A stretch of 64,000 nt of DNA from Taeniopygia guttata. Lineage: Eukaryota > Chordata > Aves > Passeriformes > Estrildidae. The translations under genes were made by a program, and so were the position numbers. Under the pieces are notes generated by a model. It made no database searches. It had not been told where the DNA came from and saw only the letters and a list, made by a program, of their open reading frames with translations. Of the stretch, positions 9,605-22,548 are shown piece after piece (the stretch's first letter is position 1; each line of letters starts with the position of its first letter). The stretch is from NCBI RefSeq assembly GCF_048771995.1, contig NC_133030.1, positions 61,825,501 through 61,889,500 on the forward strand. The letters are read 5' to 3'.

Positions 9605-10089
9605 GAGGCTTCAATAGCTGCTCAGCATTTCCATTTCTGTGGTGTTTGCTGAAGCCCTTGGTGGAAATCTGCAGTTTTATCTTACAAATTTTGTGTTTAA
9701 ATCATTAGTATAATTCACTAGAAGTTTTGTCTGAGATGTGAAGGCTGCATCTGTCCTTTTGTTCTGAGGAAAGCAATTATATTCTTAAATCTGTTATGGA
9801 ATCCCTAAAAGTGCAGTTTTCTCTGCTCCAACAGCATCTAAAATTGTGAGCGACATGCAAAAGGCCAGATATTCACTCCAGCATCAGGAGAGCCTCACAC
9901 CGAGACCCCATTATGGACAAGCAGCTCTGGCAGCTCCTATTTGAGCCCTGCGTGCCGGCACACGCCGCGTGATTCCAGAATTACACTCCGCTTCTACACA
10001 CAAGCACAGCGAGCACAACAACTTCTGATCCATCTCATGCTTCGATTGTAGGGTTTAACCCTTCAGCCATTGCCCTTTTTAAGGCACAT
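9605..10089. other. Intergenic upstream of GMFB
   Basis: AT-richer sequence leading into the GMFB CpG island. CGRRF1, the divergent neighbour in other amniotes, is not seen here or further left. Confidence 0.5.
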
Positions 10090-10520
10090 TAGGAGCTGTG
10101 AAGCCCGTGCCGTCCCGTTTCCCCGAGACGCCCTCAGAGCGAAATGGCGCCTGAGGGCGGGCGAGCCCGCCAGTTGTCATGGCAACGGGGAGGGGCCCAA
10201 GCGTTTTCCCGCCCTCGGCGGCTTTGAGCCTCCCCGCTGCCCGTAGGCGCGTGACCTTGCCCCGCCCACCCCGGGGGAGCGCCGTTGGTTGGTCGGAGGG
10301 CGAGGGAGGGGGCGGGGCTTGCGCCGCGCAGGCGCGGTGAGGGCGGGGCGGGACCCAGTCAGGAGGAGGCGGCGGCGGCGCGCGAGCGGCGGCGGTTGGT
10401 GCGCGCGCCAAGATGGTGAGGGGGGAGCGCGCGCCGCTCCCTCACGGGGACCCGGTGATACCGTGAGGGAGGGGAGGGGGGATCCGGCCGGGAAGGGGCT
10501 CACCCCGCTGAGGTGATGCA
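10090..10520 (+). promoter_or_regulatory. GMFB: CpG-island promoter of GMFB
   Basis: Strong rise in G+C and CpG with many GGGCGGG-type GC boxes (for example around 10155 and 10310-10345). The coding start at 10413 lies inside it, in a CAAGATGG context of the kind bound by YY1. No clear TATA box was seen. This fits a dispersed housekeeping promoter. Confidence 0.75.
10173..10186. promoter_or_regulatory. RFX X-box-like palindrome
   Basis: GTTGTCATGGCAAC is one base away from the palindromic X-box GTTGCCATGGCAAC bound by RFX factors. It lies about 230 bases upstream of the GMFB start codon, inside the CpG island. Confidence 0.6.
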
Positions 10521-13500
10521 CAGTTAGCTGCTTCAGAAAGATTCAATAGGGAAATGATGGAGTTAATCAACAGGAAAACGCGTGATGTGACCTCTGAGGA
10601 ATTGATTATGTGTCTGTGAAACGACCGATGGCTTTATCGCATTTGGTTGTCTTGTAATGTTTTGGGCTAATTCGCTGAAGAATGTCTGATTGCTGCTCAC
10701 TGAGCTCATTCACCCGAGTGGTGAATTTGAACTTGGGCTGTGATTGCTGGTTGGAACAGACCAAGAGAAACAAGGACTGGTGGATGAATGCTGTGGGGTA
10801 CTTTGCATTAATAGTGGTTAATGGCTAAAGGAGTGGTTGTAGAAAAAGGAATAGTCATGCATGCTGCTTTTAGTAAAGGTTTGGAAAGGTGAATCTCCTG
10901 TGGAAGGAGCAGTTGCGAAGCAAATGTGATCAAATTTTGTGTTGTGTTGCTGTGTGCCTCTCTAGTGAGAATCGTGCTTGAGGCACTTTGTGAAATTCAC
11001 GTTTACTTGTCAGTGTGAGGGTGAGGGGAGCAGCAGCAGCCCTCGGTGGTGCTGGCAGGTGTGCCCCTGTCTGTGCAGCAATCCTGCTTTGGCTTTCTTC
11101 AGTTTTTGTTCAGCCAAGCGTTGGTGAGCCGGCTTAGCCCCGATAAACAGTCTCAGTCTGATGTTACCAAGTGTTTTCCTTCAGATTCCCCTCAGGGATT
11201 TGTGTTCGTGTGGCTGCACTGGTGTGAGCAGGAGCATGACTTGTCTGCTGGGAGAAGCTGATGAGCTCAGAGGATTGGAGAAAAGCTTCCTTCACAAAAG
11301 AGCATGTTATATAAAATATAATCACAGTTTTGAAATGCAGCCCTGAATTCTGTTGGTTTTTTAATTGATACCTCCTGGGTTAGTGAGAGTGGGTATAAGT
11401 GACATTTTATATTAAATACAACTTCAACTATGTAATGCAGCCCTGAATTCTGTTGTGTTTTAAAGTATTTTTTAGGGTTTTTTTCCCTCAATGAGTGAGA
11501 GTGGATACTAGGGATATTTCACATACTCCAGAATAAGAAAAAGCTTAAATAGTGACATTATGGTTTAAAAGCAGCGATTTGTCTCAATGCAAGAGCTCTT
11601 TGTTAGAGCTTTTGATTGGTAATCTTGCACAATTCTTTTATCTGAGGAATTTTTTAAAGGAAACCTTGAAATGCAGTTACTTTGGTACAAAGTTCTTGAT
11701 GCCTTGGGAGTTCACAAATACATTTTAAGCTGTAGATTTTAAGTAACTTCTTTATCAAGCTGGCATGAACCCCTTGGTGATTGGAGGTTGTGTGTATAAA
11801 ATGTTGCTCAGGAAATGGCAGTGGTTGGCTTGGTGCAGTTCAGAAATTGCTTGTGTAAGGGAAGATAACCTGCATGGCTGCTTGTGAAACAATAATTTCC
11901 TTCCTCATCTTCAGTGTGGTGACTAATATGTTACTTGAGCATCTCTGAGAGCTTGGTGTGCACAGGGGGAAATGGCTGCATGTCTTTGGGTTAAAATATC
12001 TGAAACTCTTTCTGAGTGTGTGTGTGAAACTCAATATTTTTGTGGGTAAAAATAAACAAGGACAATGTTCTTAAATACTAATAGTAGCTCTTACTATGGT
12101 AAATGCTTAAATTACTTGATCCCATTTGCTGTTGCTCTAAGGCACTCCCTTATTTCAGAACTTGGAAAATGAATTGTAAAGTTTACTTTTTAAGTGTAAA
12201 AGAGTAAAATCTACTGCTGAAGTGTAAAGTTTACTTCTAAGAGCTCTGAGAATAATCCCACTTCAGGAGTAGTTAATAAGTACTCCTAGTTAACTGTGTG
12301 GCTTTGAAGAGGAAAATTAAAACAGATAAATGTTCTGTTCATGTGGCTTTTTAAAAAAAAATTTGCTTTCACTTACATTTTTTCTGGTTTTTGTGACGTT
12401 CTGAAGATTTGGACAAGCTGCATGCAAGCCCTCTTCAGTATTTATGCACAGATGTGGGTGATACAGGGATTTTTCTGTTTGTTTCACTTTGTGGAAGGAT
12501 TTATCTCTGCCTCCCCTCTGCCGTTTCCTTTTTGCAGAGTGAATCCCTGGTGGTTTGTGATGTTGCTGAAGACCTGGTGGAGAAACTGAGAAAATTCCGA
12601 TTTCGCAAAGAGACCAACAATGCTGCCATTATAAGTAAGTTCCAAATGTGCCTGACAAAAATTGTCAGAAAATCCTCTCTCCTCTTTTCTTCCCTGTCTA
12701 AGATTGCTGCTGTATCAGGTAAACATGAGCCAGGGGAGTGTTTGTTCTCTGAGCTGCAGCACTTTCAATTCTGCCTGTAATTTTAACGATAAAACTGTGC
12801 TGTTCCTAGGATTCAAATCTCCATCTGCTCTTAGCAGAATATTTATATTTAATTATGGCTCAGAGTCTACCATTGTTTGTAAAATGATTTTGGGAAGTCA
12901 TGGGATGCACTAAAGAAGAAAAACAGAATCACAGGGACTATAATTGTTGAGTGCTAAAAAGCTTCATGCATCCATTGTATAAATCGATTGAAAAAAACAT
13001 TGATCTGTGTTTTATTTTGATTTATAGTGAAAATCGACAAGGATAAGCAGTTGGTGGTGCTGGATGAGGAGCATGAGGTTTGTTAAATGAATTGTAAATA
13101 AGAGTATCTTCAGCCTGCAATGTATTGTTGTCTCTAAGGTACTGCCTTAGTTTCAAGTTGTTATCAAACTCTTAATCTAATTTGGGTCATGAGCTTATTT
13201 AAATGCATGGTCACTCTGCATGTAAAGCACAGCACCATTAATAGTGAAACTATGCAGAAGCAATTGAGTTGACTAATTAATTGCACCAAGAAAAAAAAAA
13301 GTTATTTTAAAGCTGTTTTAACAATGTAAAAAGCATCTTTGGCACCTGCTGGCTTTTTGAAGAGATTTCTGCTGTGTTTCCACGTAGATCTGCACATGTG
13401 TGTCTGAACTGGTCTGCCACCAATTAGAAGCAGGATTGCTAATCCCCCGCAGACTCTAAATTTGATGGGTGGCATAATAAGGTCAGCCCAGTGTGTGGTG

Positions 13501-16500
13501 TTTCTTAACGGTCCATAGGGCAAAATTAAATCCTTCCCAGAGATTTGAGCATTAACCATGGCTCTTGTTCCCTAGAAAGTAGATGTTCATGTAGCACTCC
13601 AATGTTATGGGGAATCCTTTTTGTTTGCTGAACGAGGAAGGATTGAATTTTTCTAATTTTTGATTTATGTAGCTGAATTTAACTTATCTTATGGTGTGTG
13701 CTTACTTATTTGTGTTTAGCATTAAGGTTGGCAAAGCCTGATAACTGCCAGCACAGCCAACTAAAGTGAAAAATGTTTGCTCAACTTATTATGCCTAAAA
13801 TAGGGGTGATTGTTCATGCTAACATTAATTCTGTGTTTAGTCATAGGAGTCTGTTGGCACACAAATCTTCCTAAACTGCTGTAGTAATTTGGGATGTCCT
13901 TATCAGTTCACCTGTAGATCAGCATCTGCCCTAGAGGTGTTTCACTGTTCATTACCCTGCTTTAACCTTCCAGTGTGAGGTACTTGCTCAAATATTGCTT
14001 GTGTTTAATGTCACCAGGGTATTTCTCCTGATGAGCTAAAGGATGAGCTGCCTGAGAGACAACCTCGATATCCTTCCTATGCTGCTGCCATTTGGACTTA
14101 CTCACTCCTGGAAGCTGTTCAAAATGTTGAACTTCACCTTTTTAGGCCAATGATTGCTGTAGTGTGATCTTGCTGATCCTTTATTTATGAAATAACCCAG
14201 GGATCAGTTCTCAGGCTGCAATGAACTGTTGTACCACTTGCTGAAACAATGACTCATTTAAGCCTTTCCTGACATTTTATTTCCTTTTAGACTATATAAT
14301 GTTTGGGGAAGTAAAGCAAAGCCATGCTGCTGGTAATGTAAAGAAGTGAGTAAAATGTACCAGTCAGTGGCTACTTCTAAATATAGGAATCTGCCTGTGT
14401 AACTCTGGATCTGTTTTGGTACTTTCTTAGGATGTGGCTGTTGTTGTTTTGCTGCAGTTACTGATTCTGGATTGCTGTGGGCATGTGATCCAGGGAGGAA
14501 TCCCTGTGTTGAAAAAAAGGAATAAAATAGGGTCAAGTAAGTTACTCTAACTAGTGAAATAAAAGGGGTACTTAAGTTACATGTGAAGAAAATACTGCCC
14601 TATTAGCCTCAAGAGCTGGCTGGCACCATTCCCTGTGCTGTTCTGAATTTTGGGTTTCATGCCTGCAGTGCAGTGGGAGGCTGTAAACAGAAGTCCTGGC
14701 TAAAACTGCAGTTCAAATTGAGCAGAACACCTGAAACAATGAAGTTCTTGGTCAGCAAAGAAAGAATTTGGCTTTCATTGAGCCAAAACCACACTGGTGG
14801 GTGTGGGAAGCCTTTTTCCAAAGTTGGAAGAGGAATATTTGTGATGAGAGGGTGATTTTTAGCTCTGATGTGAAACATTACTACAGAGAAGGCCTCACAT
14901 TGAGGCAGGGCAAGTTCTGAAAGTCGGATGTGGAAGTGAAAACAAGGCAGTGAGGTTATTATTGCCAAATTAAAACATCATCTAAAATGCAACACTGACT
15001 TCTGCCTGCATCAAGCTCTGATAACTGAGGGTTATATCCTACTAAAATAATTGATTTCATAGTTTCTTTAACCTCAGAATAAACATTTATTGTGTATAGT
15101 TACAAGTACCAGCATGAAGATGGAAGAGTTTCCTATCCATTGTGCTTTATCTTCTCCAGTCCAGTTGGTGAGTAAAGTCTGTATCTACTGTGTGTTGTAA
15201 ATTTGGGAATATTCTTTTCTAGGGAAGATAAAACTGAGTGTTCTCAAGGAGGTTTTCCTGCCTTTGAGGTTCACATTTAGGGCACTTCAGATGTATGATA
15301 GAAGAGATTCTCTCTTCCACTTCTGAAGGCTGGAGTGTTGGTTTCCTGCTTAGCTGGCCAAAAGGCGTGTCTGCCTACATGTGCCTGTTCTCAGTGTGCT
15401 CAGCAGCCCTCCTCTGAAGGGCAGGGCCTGGAGCACTCTGCATCTACTCATGGAGGTTTAACCTAATTTAACCTGATTACTCCTCAGATCTTGGGGAGTC
15501 CTCAAAACATGACCCTGTAAGGTTCAGGAAGTGAGTGGAGAGGGCTGGAAGACACTACCTGTGTTCCTGATTCAGACAGAAGTGACTGGGAGGGAAGAAA
15601 TTCCTCTCATCTCAGAAGGACATGGGAACCCATTTCTTTTTGAGGATCTTAGAATCCTATGCCTTTCATTGTACCCATGAAAGGAACAGGACTTTAAGAG
15701 GGTTAGGATGGGATTTGAGACGAGTTTTCAGGGGGCCTAGATGTAATGGGCAGCAGTAGAGGATTCTGTGAGGGGACAGTCTAAAGGGCTGTCACAGCTG
15801 TGGGAGAGAAGGAGGAAAAGAGGGCTTCCTCACCCAGATCTGAGCATGTGAAAGTGCTGGGGGAACAGACTGTTCCAGGAGAAACAGACTAATCCTGGGT
15901 CATCCCAGGTTTGTAGAGAGCAGTATAGAGCATCCTCTGCTTGTGTCACAGCAGCCCTCAACATCAACTTATCTGGACAGGGCACTGTGTCATTTTAATA
16001 GAAGCCAAATAACCTGGGTCTTGGTTTGGGCTTCCATCTGTGTTCTGAATTCTGTAGTAGGGTATCTTATTGGTGTTACTGGATTATCCTTGTTATCCCC
16101 TGGAAGAAGATAAACTGATTCCATTGTTTTACCCTTTATTTCTCAGAGCTAGAGTAACTAGCTATGTAAAAGAGTTTAGCAGCTACTGAGCATATTCTTC
16201 TGTAGTTACCTGAGACTCTTCCTGTGAATATCTTTCCGTTTGAATACTTAAAAAAACCCCCAAACTTATTTTGCAGTCAAAGTAACTAAACAAACTCTTT
16301 TTTTCCCCTCCATAACTTCAGGATGTAAGCCTGAGCAGCAGATGATGTATGCTGGAAGCAAGAATAAGCTTGTACAGACAGCTGAACTCACTAAGGTAAA
16401 ACTGGCTTTTGAAATAACTCTCCCCCTTCACTGCAGGTTGTTGTTTTGTGTCTTGCTTGAACCAATGGCAAGAAGGGTTTTGTGAGGATTTGTGATTGCA

Positions 16501-18798
16501 GTGAACAGAGTCTGGTTTAGGAAGACTGAAGGAGGAGTATGTGTGGAGATTTCTGTACCCTAAAACACCAGGAGGAACAGTGTTCTCTAAATCAAAAATA
16601 TCCCTCAGTAGGATGGACATCTTTGCTGTGGGGGAGGAATTTACTGATGGGAAGAATAGACTGAAGCCTCAGTGTGGTGTGGAACAGATCAGTTTAGCTG
16701 ATTCCTGATTCCTGGGGCTGGATGCTTGCAGAACAGCCTGCAGAGTAAGTAACATGTGCCAAGGGATGAACAATTTCTTCCTGTGTTGGTTCTTCCAGTA
16801 CTGACACCAGAAGAAATCACTGCATTCACTAGGTCTGGCTGTGTGTATATTTTAAAAGAGAAATGTCACCCGTTTTTAATTTTGGAGAGTTTTGAAATCT
16901 TTGCCTAATTGGCACCTAGACTCCTTTTTGCCTCAAGCAGTAAAGCTTAATAGAGTCAGTAGCTGCTTCAGGTTCTTCATACCATGTGAAATGACTTCAG
17001 CTCTTCCCACATCAGTGTTCCCTTTAGGTCTTATCATGCTGAGTCCTTTAACATCCCAGTAAAAATGTCTGTTGGGCCAGTAAGAGAACTATGAATCATA
17101 GAATGGCTTGAGATGGAAGGGACTTTAATGTTCTTTTGTAGAAACACTTCCCACTAGACCAGGTTGCTCCAAGTTCTGTCCAACTTCTGCCTCTTCCAGC
17201 TGTACCGTAGAAGAAAAAAAAAAATCTCTGTTTCAAATTAGACCTCAGGGTGACAGGAGTCAATAGGAAGGCAGCAGAAGATGGTGGAAACAGTCAGCAC
17301 AGCCCCAAGAAATCTTTTTTTAGATCTGTTGAGACTGCATCTTGGAGGCCTGATAACTGTGATAGAAAGGAGGAAGACAGTTTTCAGTAAGCAAGAAGAC
17401 AGAGTTGGTGAGAAGAAGGTGAAAGCCTTGGAAGCAGCTCAGTTAGAGTTCCTGTCACTTCTGAAATGGGAGAAATTCAGCCTGAATGGCTTTTGAATGC
17501 AAGTCCAGGACTGGGTATAGAGGTTCATGATCATTCATCTTCCTCCTGAAGGCAGAGAACACAGGCTGTCTCCAGTTGGGATTGCCTGCTTGTTCTTCAA
17601 ATGTACTTTATTCTTGTCACTTGCTGAGCTGTGTTTCATTTTAACTCCTGCTGTGACTTCCTCCTGCTGTGATTTTTTTCTTCATGGTTCAGCTGAGTTC
17701 TCCCCTCAGTCTCCAGTGTTGCATTTTAGTCTGTCTCTTGTTGAGCTGTTCTGTTCTTGTAACACTGATTTTCGGGGTTTCTCCATTTTGAAAGCCTGTG
17801 AATTTGTAAAATTACCTGATTTTTGTCTTTGGGCATCTCGTGGACTCCAGTAATCAATGCATAATTAATGTAGTTTCTTTTCAGGCTATTAAAAACAAAA
17901 CCCAAACCCTAACCAGTTACTTGCCCACATGGAATGTAAAGAATATATTGGTGTTTTGGACCTTGTTTTCTGCTTCAAGGCTCCATTAAAGACTTCACAA
18001 AGCTTTGGGTTAGTAGTTTTTAGATTGTTTTGGGGGTTTTGCCCAGAGATGCTGTGGCTGCCCCATCTCTGGAAGTGTTCCAGGCCAGGCTGGATGGGGC
18101 TTGGAGCAACCTGGGCTAGTGGAAGGTGTCCTGCCCATGGCAGAGAGTTGGAACTGGATGTTCTTCAAGGTCCCTTGCAACCCAAACCATTTTATGCTTT
18201 TAGGATTTTGATGGGGTTTTTTTTCCAAGTTTTCTATTTTGAGATATTTTACAGGTAAAACAATATGCTACTGGCTACTATGAATTTATTTCAGTTTAAA
18301 GAAAAAATAACTGTGTGTTGGACTGAGTAAAATTGCTGAGCTTTGGGCTTAAATCAACCCAGATACTAGATTATTTGTATTCTTCAAAATACCATCTTGC
18401 TGAGATAATGCATGTGAGATGGGGCCACTTCAGGGTTATTTTAAAATGTAGTACATGTGCTTTTCTCATATTCTTAAGGGACAAGAGTAAAGCTGAGAAG
18501 TAGCAATTACAAGATTCTTGTTCATGTTAGTGATGCTTTTTGCCACTTAGTCTTGTGTATTTTCCTCTGATCTTTCAGAGGAGAAAAAAAAGCACCTGAA
18601 AATTGTAGGTTGGTGTGTGGTTTATTGCAGCTCAGACAATGTGTGTGGGAAGGTGCTGCTTGCATTTTGTGCTTGTCCCTTTCCAGTCCCATCCCTCAGG
18701 AACTGATGCAATACCATTTTGTTTAGGTATTCGAAATCAGAAATACAGAAGACTTAACTGAAGAATGGCTGCGTGAGAAGCTGGGCTTTTTCCACTAA
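10413..18798 (+). CDS. GMFB: GMFB, glia maturation factor beta (7 coding exons)
   Basis: The exons are 10413-10415, 12538-12634, 13028-13077, 14018-14067, 15085-15167, 16322-16395 and 18727-18798, a total of 429 nt and 142 aa, the same length as human GMFB. The first coding exon holds only the ATG. The protein starts [20 protein letters not shown] and ends [12 protein letters not shown]. By eye it differs from remembered human GMFB at about three residues (Gln for Arg 41, His for Leu 49, Glu for Asp 78). Nearly the whole chain is one ADF-homology domain. The family binds the Arp2/3 complex and promotes debranching of actin filaments in the cytoplasm. Introns 1-3, 5 and 6 are GT-AG, and intron 4 is AT-AC. 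Joining exon 4 to exon 5 at the AT-AC sites is the only choice that gives the expected [10 protein letters not shown]. Confidence 0.97.
11306..11517. repeat. Diverged tandem duplication, about 100-110 bp unit
   Basis: GCAGCCCTGAATTCTGTTG occurs at 11337 and 11437, and GTGAGAGTGG occurs later in each copy (about 11383 and 11494). TTATAT and ACAACT-like stretches precede both. The copies differ by many substitutions and small indels, so the duplication is old. Confidence 0.7.
12175..12236. repeat. 14-bp direct repeat pair
   Basis: TGTAAAGTTTACTT occurs at 12175-12188 and 12223-12236, with related GTGTAAAAGAGTAAAATCTACT between them. A small local duplication. Confidence 0.6.
14068..15084 (+). 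other. GMFB: U12-type AT-AC intron (GMFB intron 4)
   Basis: The intron starts ATATCCTTCC, matching the U12 AT-AC donor consensus ATATCCTT over all eight bases. It ends ATAAAC. A branch site TTCTTTAAC lies at 15064-15072, one base from the U12 consensus TTCCTTAAC, with its branch adenosine about 13 bases from the acceptor. Intron phase is after the second base of Arg 67, and the flanking exons join in frame. Such introns are removed by the minor spliceosome (U11/U12, U4atac/U6atac). Confidence 0.92.
17093..17200 (-). mobile_element. CR1 LINE 3' end in GMFB intron 6
   Basis: It starts with the reversed CR1 tail AATCATAGAATGG and GGAAGGGAC, then reversed CR1 body. Antisense to GMFB. Confidence 0.75.
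18041..18203 (+). mobile_element. CR1 LINE 3' end in GMFB intron 6
   Basis: CR1 3' pattern GCTGTGGCTGCCCC, GTTCCAGGCCAGGCTGGATG and GGTCCCTTGCAACCCAAACC. Sense to GMFB. Confidence 0.9.
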
Positions 18799-20661
18799 GG
18801 AAAACCTCTGTTCTAAGTATTTATGTACCATCCTGGTGATACTGGAACCAGACATGAATACTTACATCCAAGCAATGCACTGTATTCACAGCTGTCTCTG
18901 CAGTATCTCTCTTGTGCAGAGTTTGTGCAAAGAATAGCAGGTCTGTCTCCTTGAAGTAACAAATCTTTGCAGGTGTTTCCTTATTTGTACCTGCTAAAAG
19001 GGAATACTCCTCTGCAGGGACTCCTTTTGCACTCCTGTGACTAATATTTCTGTAACTAAAATAGTTCAGTTCTGGATTTATAACTGTGTACAAACATCAT
19101 TTGGAAGCTGACGCTAACTTTTTCTGAGCTACAAATGCATCCTTATGACACACATTAGCCATTTATATGCAGAATTTATGTACTGTCACTTACCAGATTT
19201 TTTGACTTAATGTCTTCTCAGTTTTGAAGCATTTGTTGGAAGCTCCCTGGAAGCATTTTTTGGTATTAAAAAGTCAAAATCCTTGTACTGCAAATCCATC
19301 CATTTATCTTTCCATCGAGTCCATGTGGAACTTCAGTCCATGTCTCAAATTCTTGGAACTAATTTTTGTCATTCCAGTAATTCTTCAGTTGCCTAAGTGA
19401 ATCTTTCTAAATTTCAGGGCAAAGCTTTGACTGTCCAGTCAGTTCTCATGCTAATACAGTCTCACAGGAACTAGCTGATAACTAAGGGCTGAACTACAAC
19501 TCTGGTTCCTCTTGTACCAGATTTCTTCTTTCATCTCTGTTCTGACACTGTTGAGAAGTTTACCTCCGCTCATTTCCTGTTATCTGAACACCTGGTGATA
19601 CTGTGTGCCTTTCATTTGTTAGCTTTAAAAAGACTTGAGAATTTTACACTGCCACTTCTTACAAATTTGGTAAAAACTTTGTTAAAGAATCCAAGTAATA
19701 TTTGCTCCTAGTGCCTCGTGCTGCAGTTGACATCTGTTAAAACAAAAAGCCAACCTTATTTTCTTTGAAATTCCAATCATCTGCTCCATTTGTAGGAGTC
19801 AGGAGGTTAAAGCTTTTCATGATAATGAACGATTTATATTATATCTCTTTTGTTATAAAAGTTGGCCACACGTAGCTTTTGAGTACTTTAATTACAACCT
19901 CTAACTTTCTTAATGGCTTTTTGGTCAAAATTACATTCCAGATGAAGCTTTTGCATAAGTGATCATTTGATTTTCATCTACTTAACGGTTCATCTCTTTG
20001 AAACAGCAAATCTAATGTGAAAATAGTATTTAACTTTTATAAATGACCGGTCTTTTTACAGGTCTGTTTTATATTGAATAGAGTAGTTGTCTGATGTGGG
20101 ACACGTTCAGCACGTGCTGTGGAAGGAGGAGCACTCACGGGACACTCTCCCTATCTTGCTTGTGAGTGTTTGTTGTGCTACTGAACGAGTGTCTGCGTAA
20201 GAGCAGCTTCCTGTTGATAACATACCTTAAAATACAGCTGCCCCAACCAATCTGCTCGCTGGGAAGGAATGCAGTGTTAAATTTGGAGGCCAGTATTTCA
20301 TACTGTGAAACCTTTGCTGAAAGTGGGGTTATTTTTCATTTGTCAACATAGGTTGTGTTAGTGTTAAAACACTAATTCCTGCAAGATCACAAGGAATTAA
20401 TTTGCAAAGGTCTTCAGTGTTGGTAAATCTCTTCCTAGTTTGATGTTATTGCTCATTTATTTATATATAACTCTGACTTGAGAGGAGCTTTTCCAAATAT
20501 GTGTTGGAATGATCCAATTAAATTGATCTTCTGGTGCGGGAAAGAAGTGCTTGTAACTAAATTTCTGTGTTAATGTACTGAACTGGAAAAACAATTTCAT
20601 TTCCCTGGATGAAAAAATGTTGATTATGAAACTGTTGCTTGATCATTCTGTACTGCAGATC

Positions 20662-20667
20662 AATAAA
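20662..20667 (+). terminator. GMFB: PolyA signal, proximal candidate for GMFB
   Basis: AATAAA with TTTTGTGAC downstream. Confidence 0.55.
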
Positions 20668-22542
20668 AACCATGTCTTTTGTGACAAACATTGTATAAAT
20701 AAGACTTTGGCTTAAAGGATAGTGTTATTCCAAGCATCAGTCTGGAAACAGTAAGAATCTCTTTTGAGGTTTTTTTTTGGGGTTGTACTAAAGGTGAGGC
20801 ATGTCAAAGTACAGTGTGGGCGAGAGGGAGGCTGCTGCTTGGAATGTTCAGCTTGATTTGCAGTGGGGAAAAACTGGATTAATCATATCTGTTGTACTTT
20901 GTACACTGGTGGGCTGCCAGCAGCCAACTGCTGCCTGCACAGGTCTGCCCAAAAATAACTGTACAAGGGGCCTGTATCAGGAGGCAAGGGAGGAGCTGCT
21001 GCATGAAATGATGAAATATGACCTTTCATCTCTGGATTGCTCCCCCTTCTGCCAAGAAAACATTACTCCTTACAGCTGAATCTTCAGCTGAGTTCTTCCA
21101 CTTCACACGTTCTTGTGCCTCACTTACGCACTTTCTGCCTTGGGTGCTGCCCCTCCAGCCTTGCAGGGAGCAAACAGATCCTCCTGAGAGTGTTAAAGCC
21201 CAGTTTCTCCTGAAAGGTGCTGTTGATGCTGCTCAGCCCACCAGTATCACTGCTCTGCCAGCCCTGCCTGGCAGCTGTTCCTCCCTCCCTGGCTGAGCTG
21301 TGGAAGCAGCTGCAGGTTCTGGGAGGATGAGTGTGCAGAGGGTGTTTGCTGTTCCAGCCTTGTTTGTGTTCTCTTTGGTCTTAATGCAGTGTTTTGACAC
21401 AACTGGCTGCTGCTAATTGTCCTGGGCTCTTGAGATGCAGGTAGTGCTAACACTTGATTAAACAAAGCCATCATTATGTCCAAGTCTTTCCTGCACAAAT
21501 AATCCCTGTTTTCATAACATCCTTTCCCCACCTTATCTGTAGAACTGTGTGTTCTGTGCTGCTGCCCCCTTAGGCTCAGTGGGAGGCAGATGAGTCCATG
21601 TTCAGGCCAGTATGTTCCTGCTGGGCTTTGCTGGTGAGTTGCCCATCTGTAATCACACATGTCTCTTGCAGACCTTTAAAGAGACATCTAAAGGACAACA
21701 TAAATTAGCCTGGGGAGCCTTTGTAGCTAAAGGTCTGAGAGTCAGCATTTTCCATTGGGACCTCCTGTTTTTCAGGAGTTAGTAAGTTGGCCATAAAATC
21801 CTTGGTCTAGAGTTAAAGGTCTCTCCAAGGGAGACTTCTGCCACAATTAATCAGTTAATCGGTTTTGCTTTAAATATTGACTAGATGGCTGCGATACAGC
21901 TCTTGTAATCATATTCACTGATGGCAAGCTGAATTAAAGTATGAGTTTGCATGTCAGCCCATGAAATAGACTTTTAGTGTTTTGAAGATTTTTAACAAAA
22001 AAATGTAAATGCTGGTATTTGATGGTTTAAGTGTATTTCTATTCTATCATGAGTACTGTTCTGATCTATTAAAGGAGGCAATAATGCAGGTGTTAGACAC
22101 CTTTTTTCACTTCTCCAAAGGAGCATCTTTGCATTTGTACCAGGATTCCACTTTTGTATCTTTAACTGTAAGATAGCTGGTCCAGAAAGGATGTTAAACT
22201 GATGACAGAGATCTGACTCAAACAGGCAGAAGCAAGAGAATTCAATTCCTTACTTCAGTGCATTCCAAAAATAAACATCATGAACATTTTTTGTATACAT
22301 ACATGTAGTGACTGTGAAGTGGAGCCGTGGTGGGACATGAAAAGGGAAGCTCTTGTGTTTATTCTATAGTCCAGACTTGTCTTTAAAGGTGTGAGAGGTT
22401 CATGGCCAGATTTGAGAATTTGGCAGTTCCATGAAAATACCAGTACAACTTCCATACGCTGTTTAGTGTCTGCTACTTCACATTGCATGTTTACTTTAAA
22501 CCAAATCTTTTTTTTGCTGAGCATGGTGCTTGTATTGGTTTA

Positions 22543-22548
22543 AATAAA
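22543..22548 (+). terminator. GMFB: PolyA signal, distal candidate for GMFB
   Basis: AATAAA followed within 20 bases by the GT-rich GGTTGTGTTG. Confidence 0.5.

Larger units (their letters stand above)
10416..12537 (+). other. GMFB: GMFB intron 1
   Basis: GT-AG intron directly after the start codon. No CR1 copies were seen. It holds a diverged direct duplication at 11306-11517 and a short direct repeat at 12175-12236, both listed separately. Confidence 0.85.

Noticed and set aside
14068-15100. A GT-AG alternative for GMFB intron 4, with the acceptor TATAG at 15099
   Set aside because: It would skip FIVYS, and no GT donor near 14067 restores the frame. The AT-AC pair fits both the protein and the U12 consensus.
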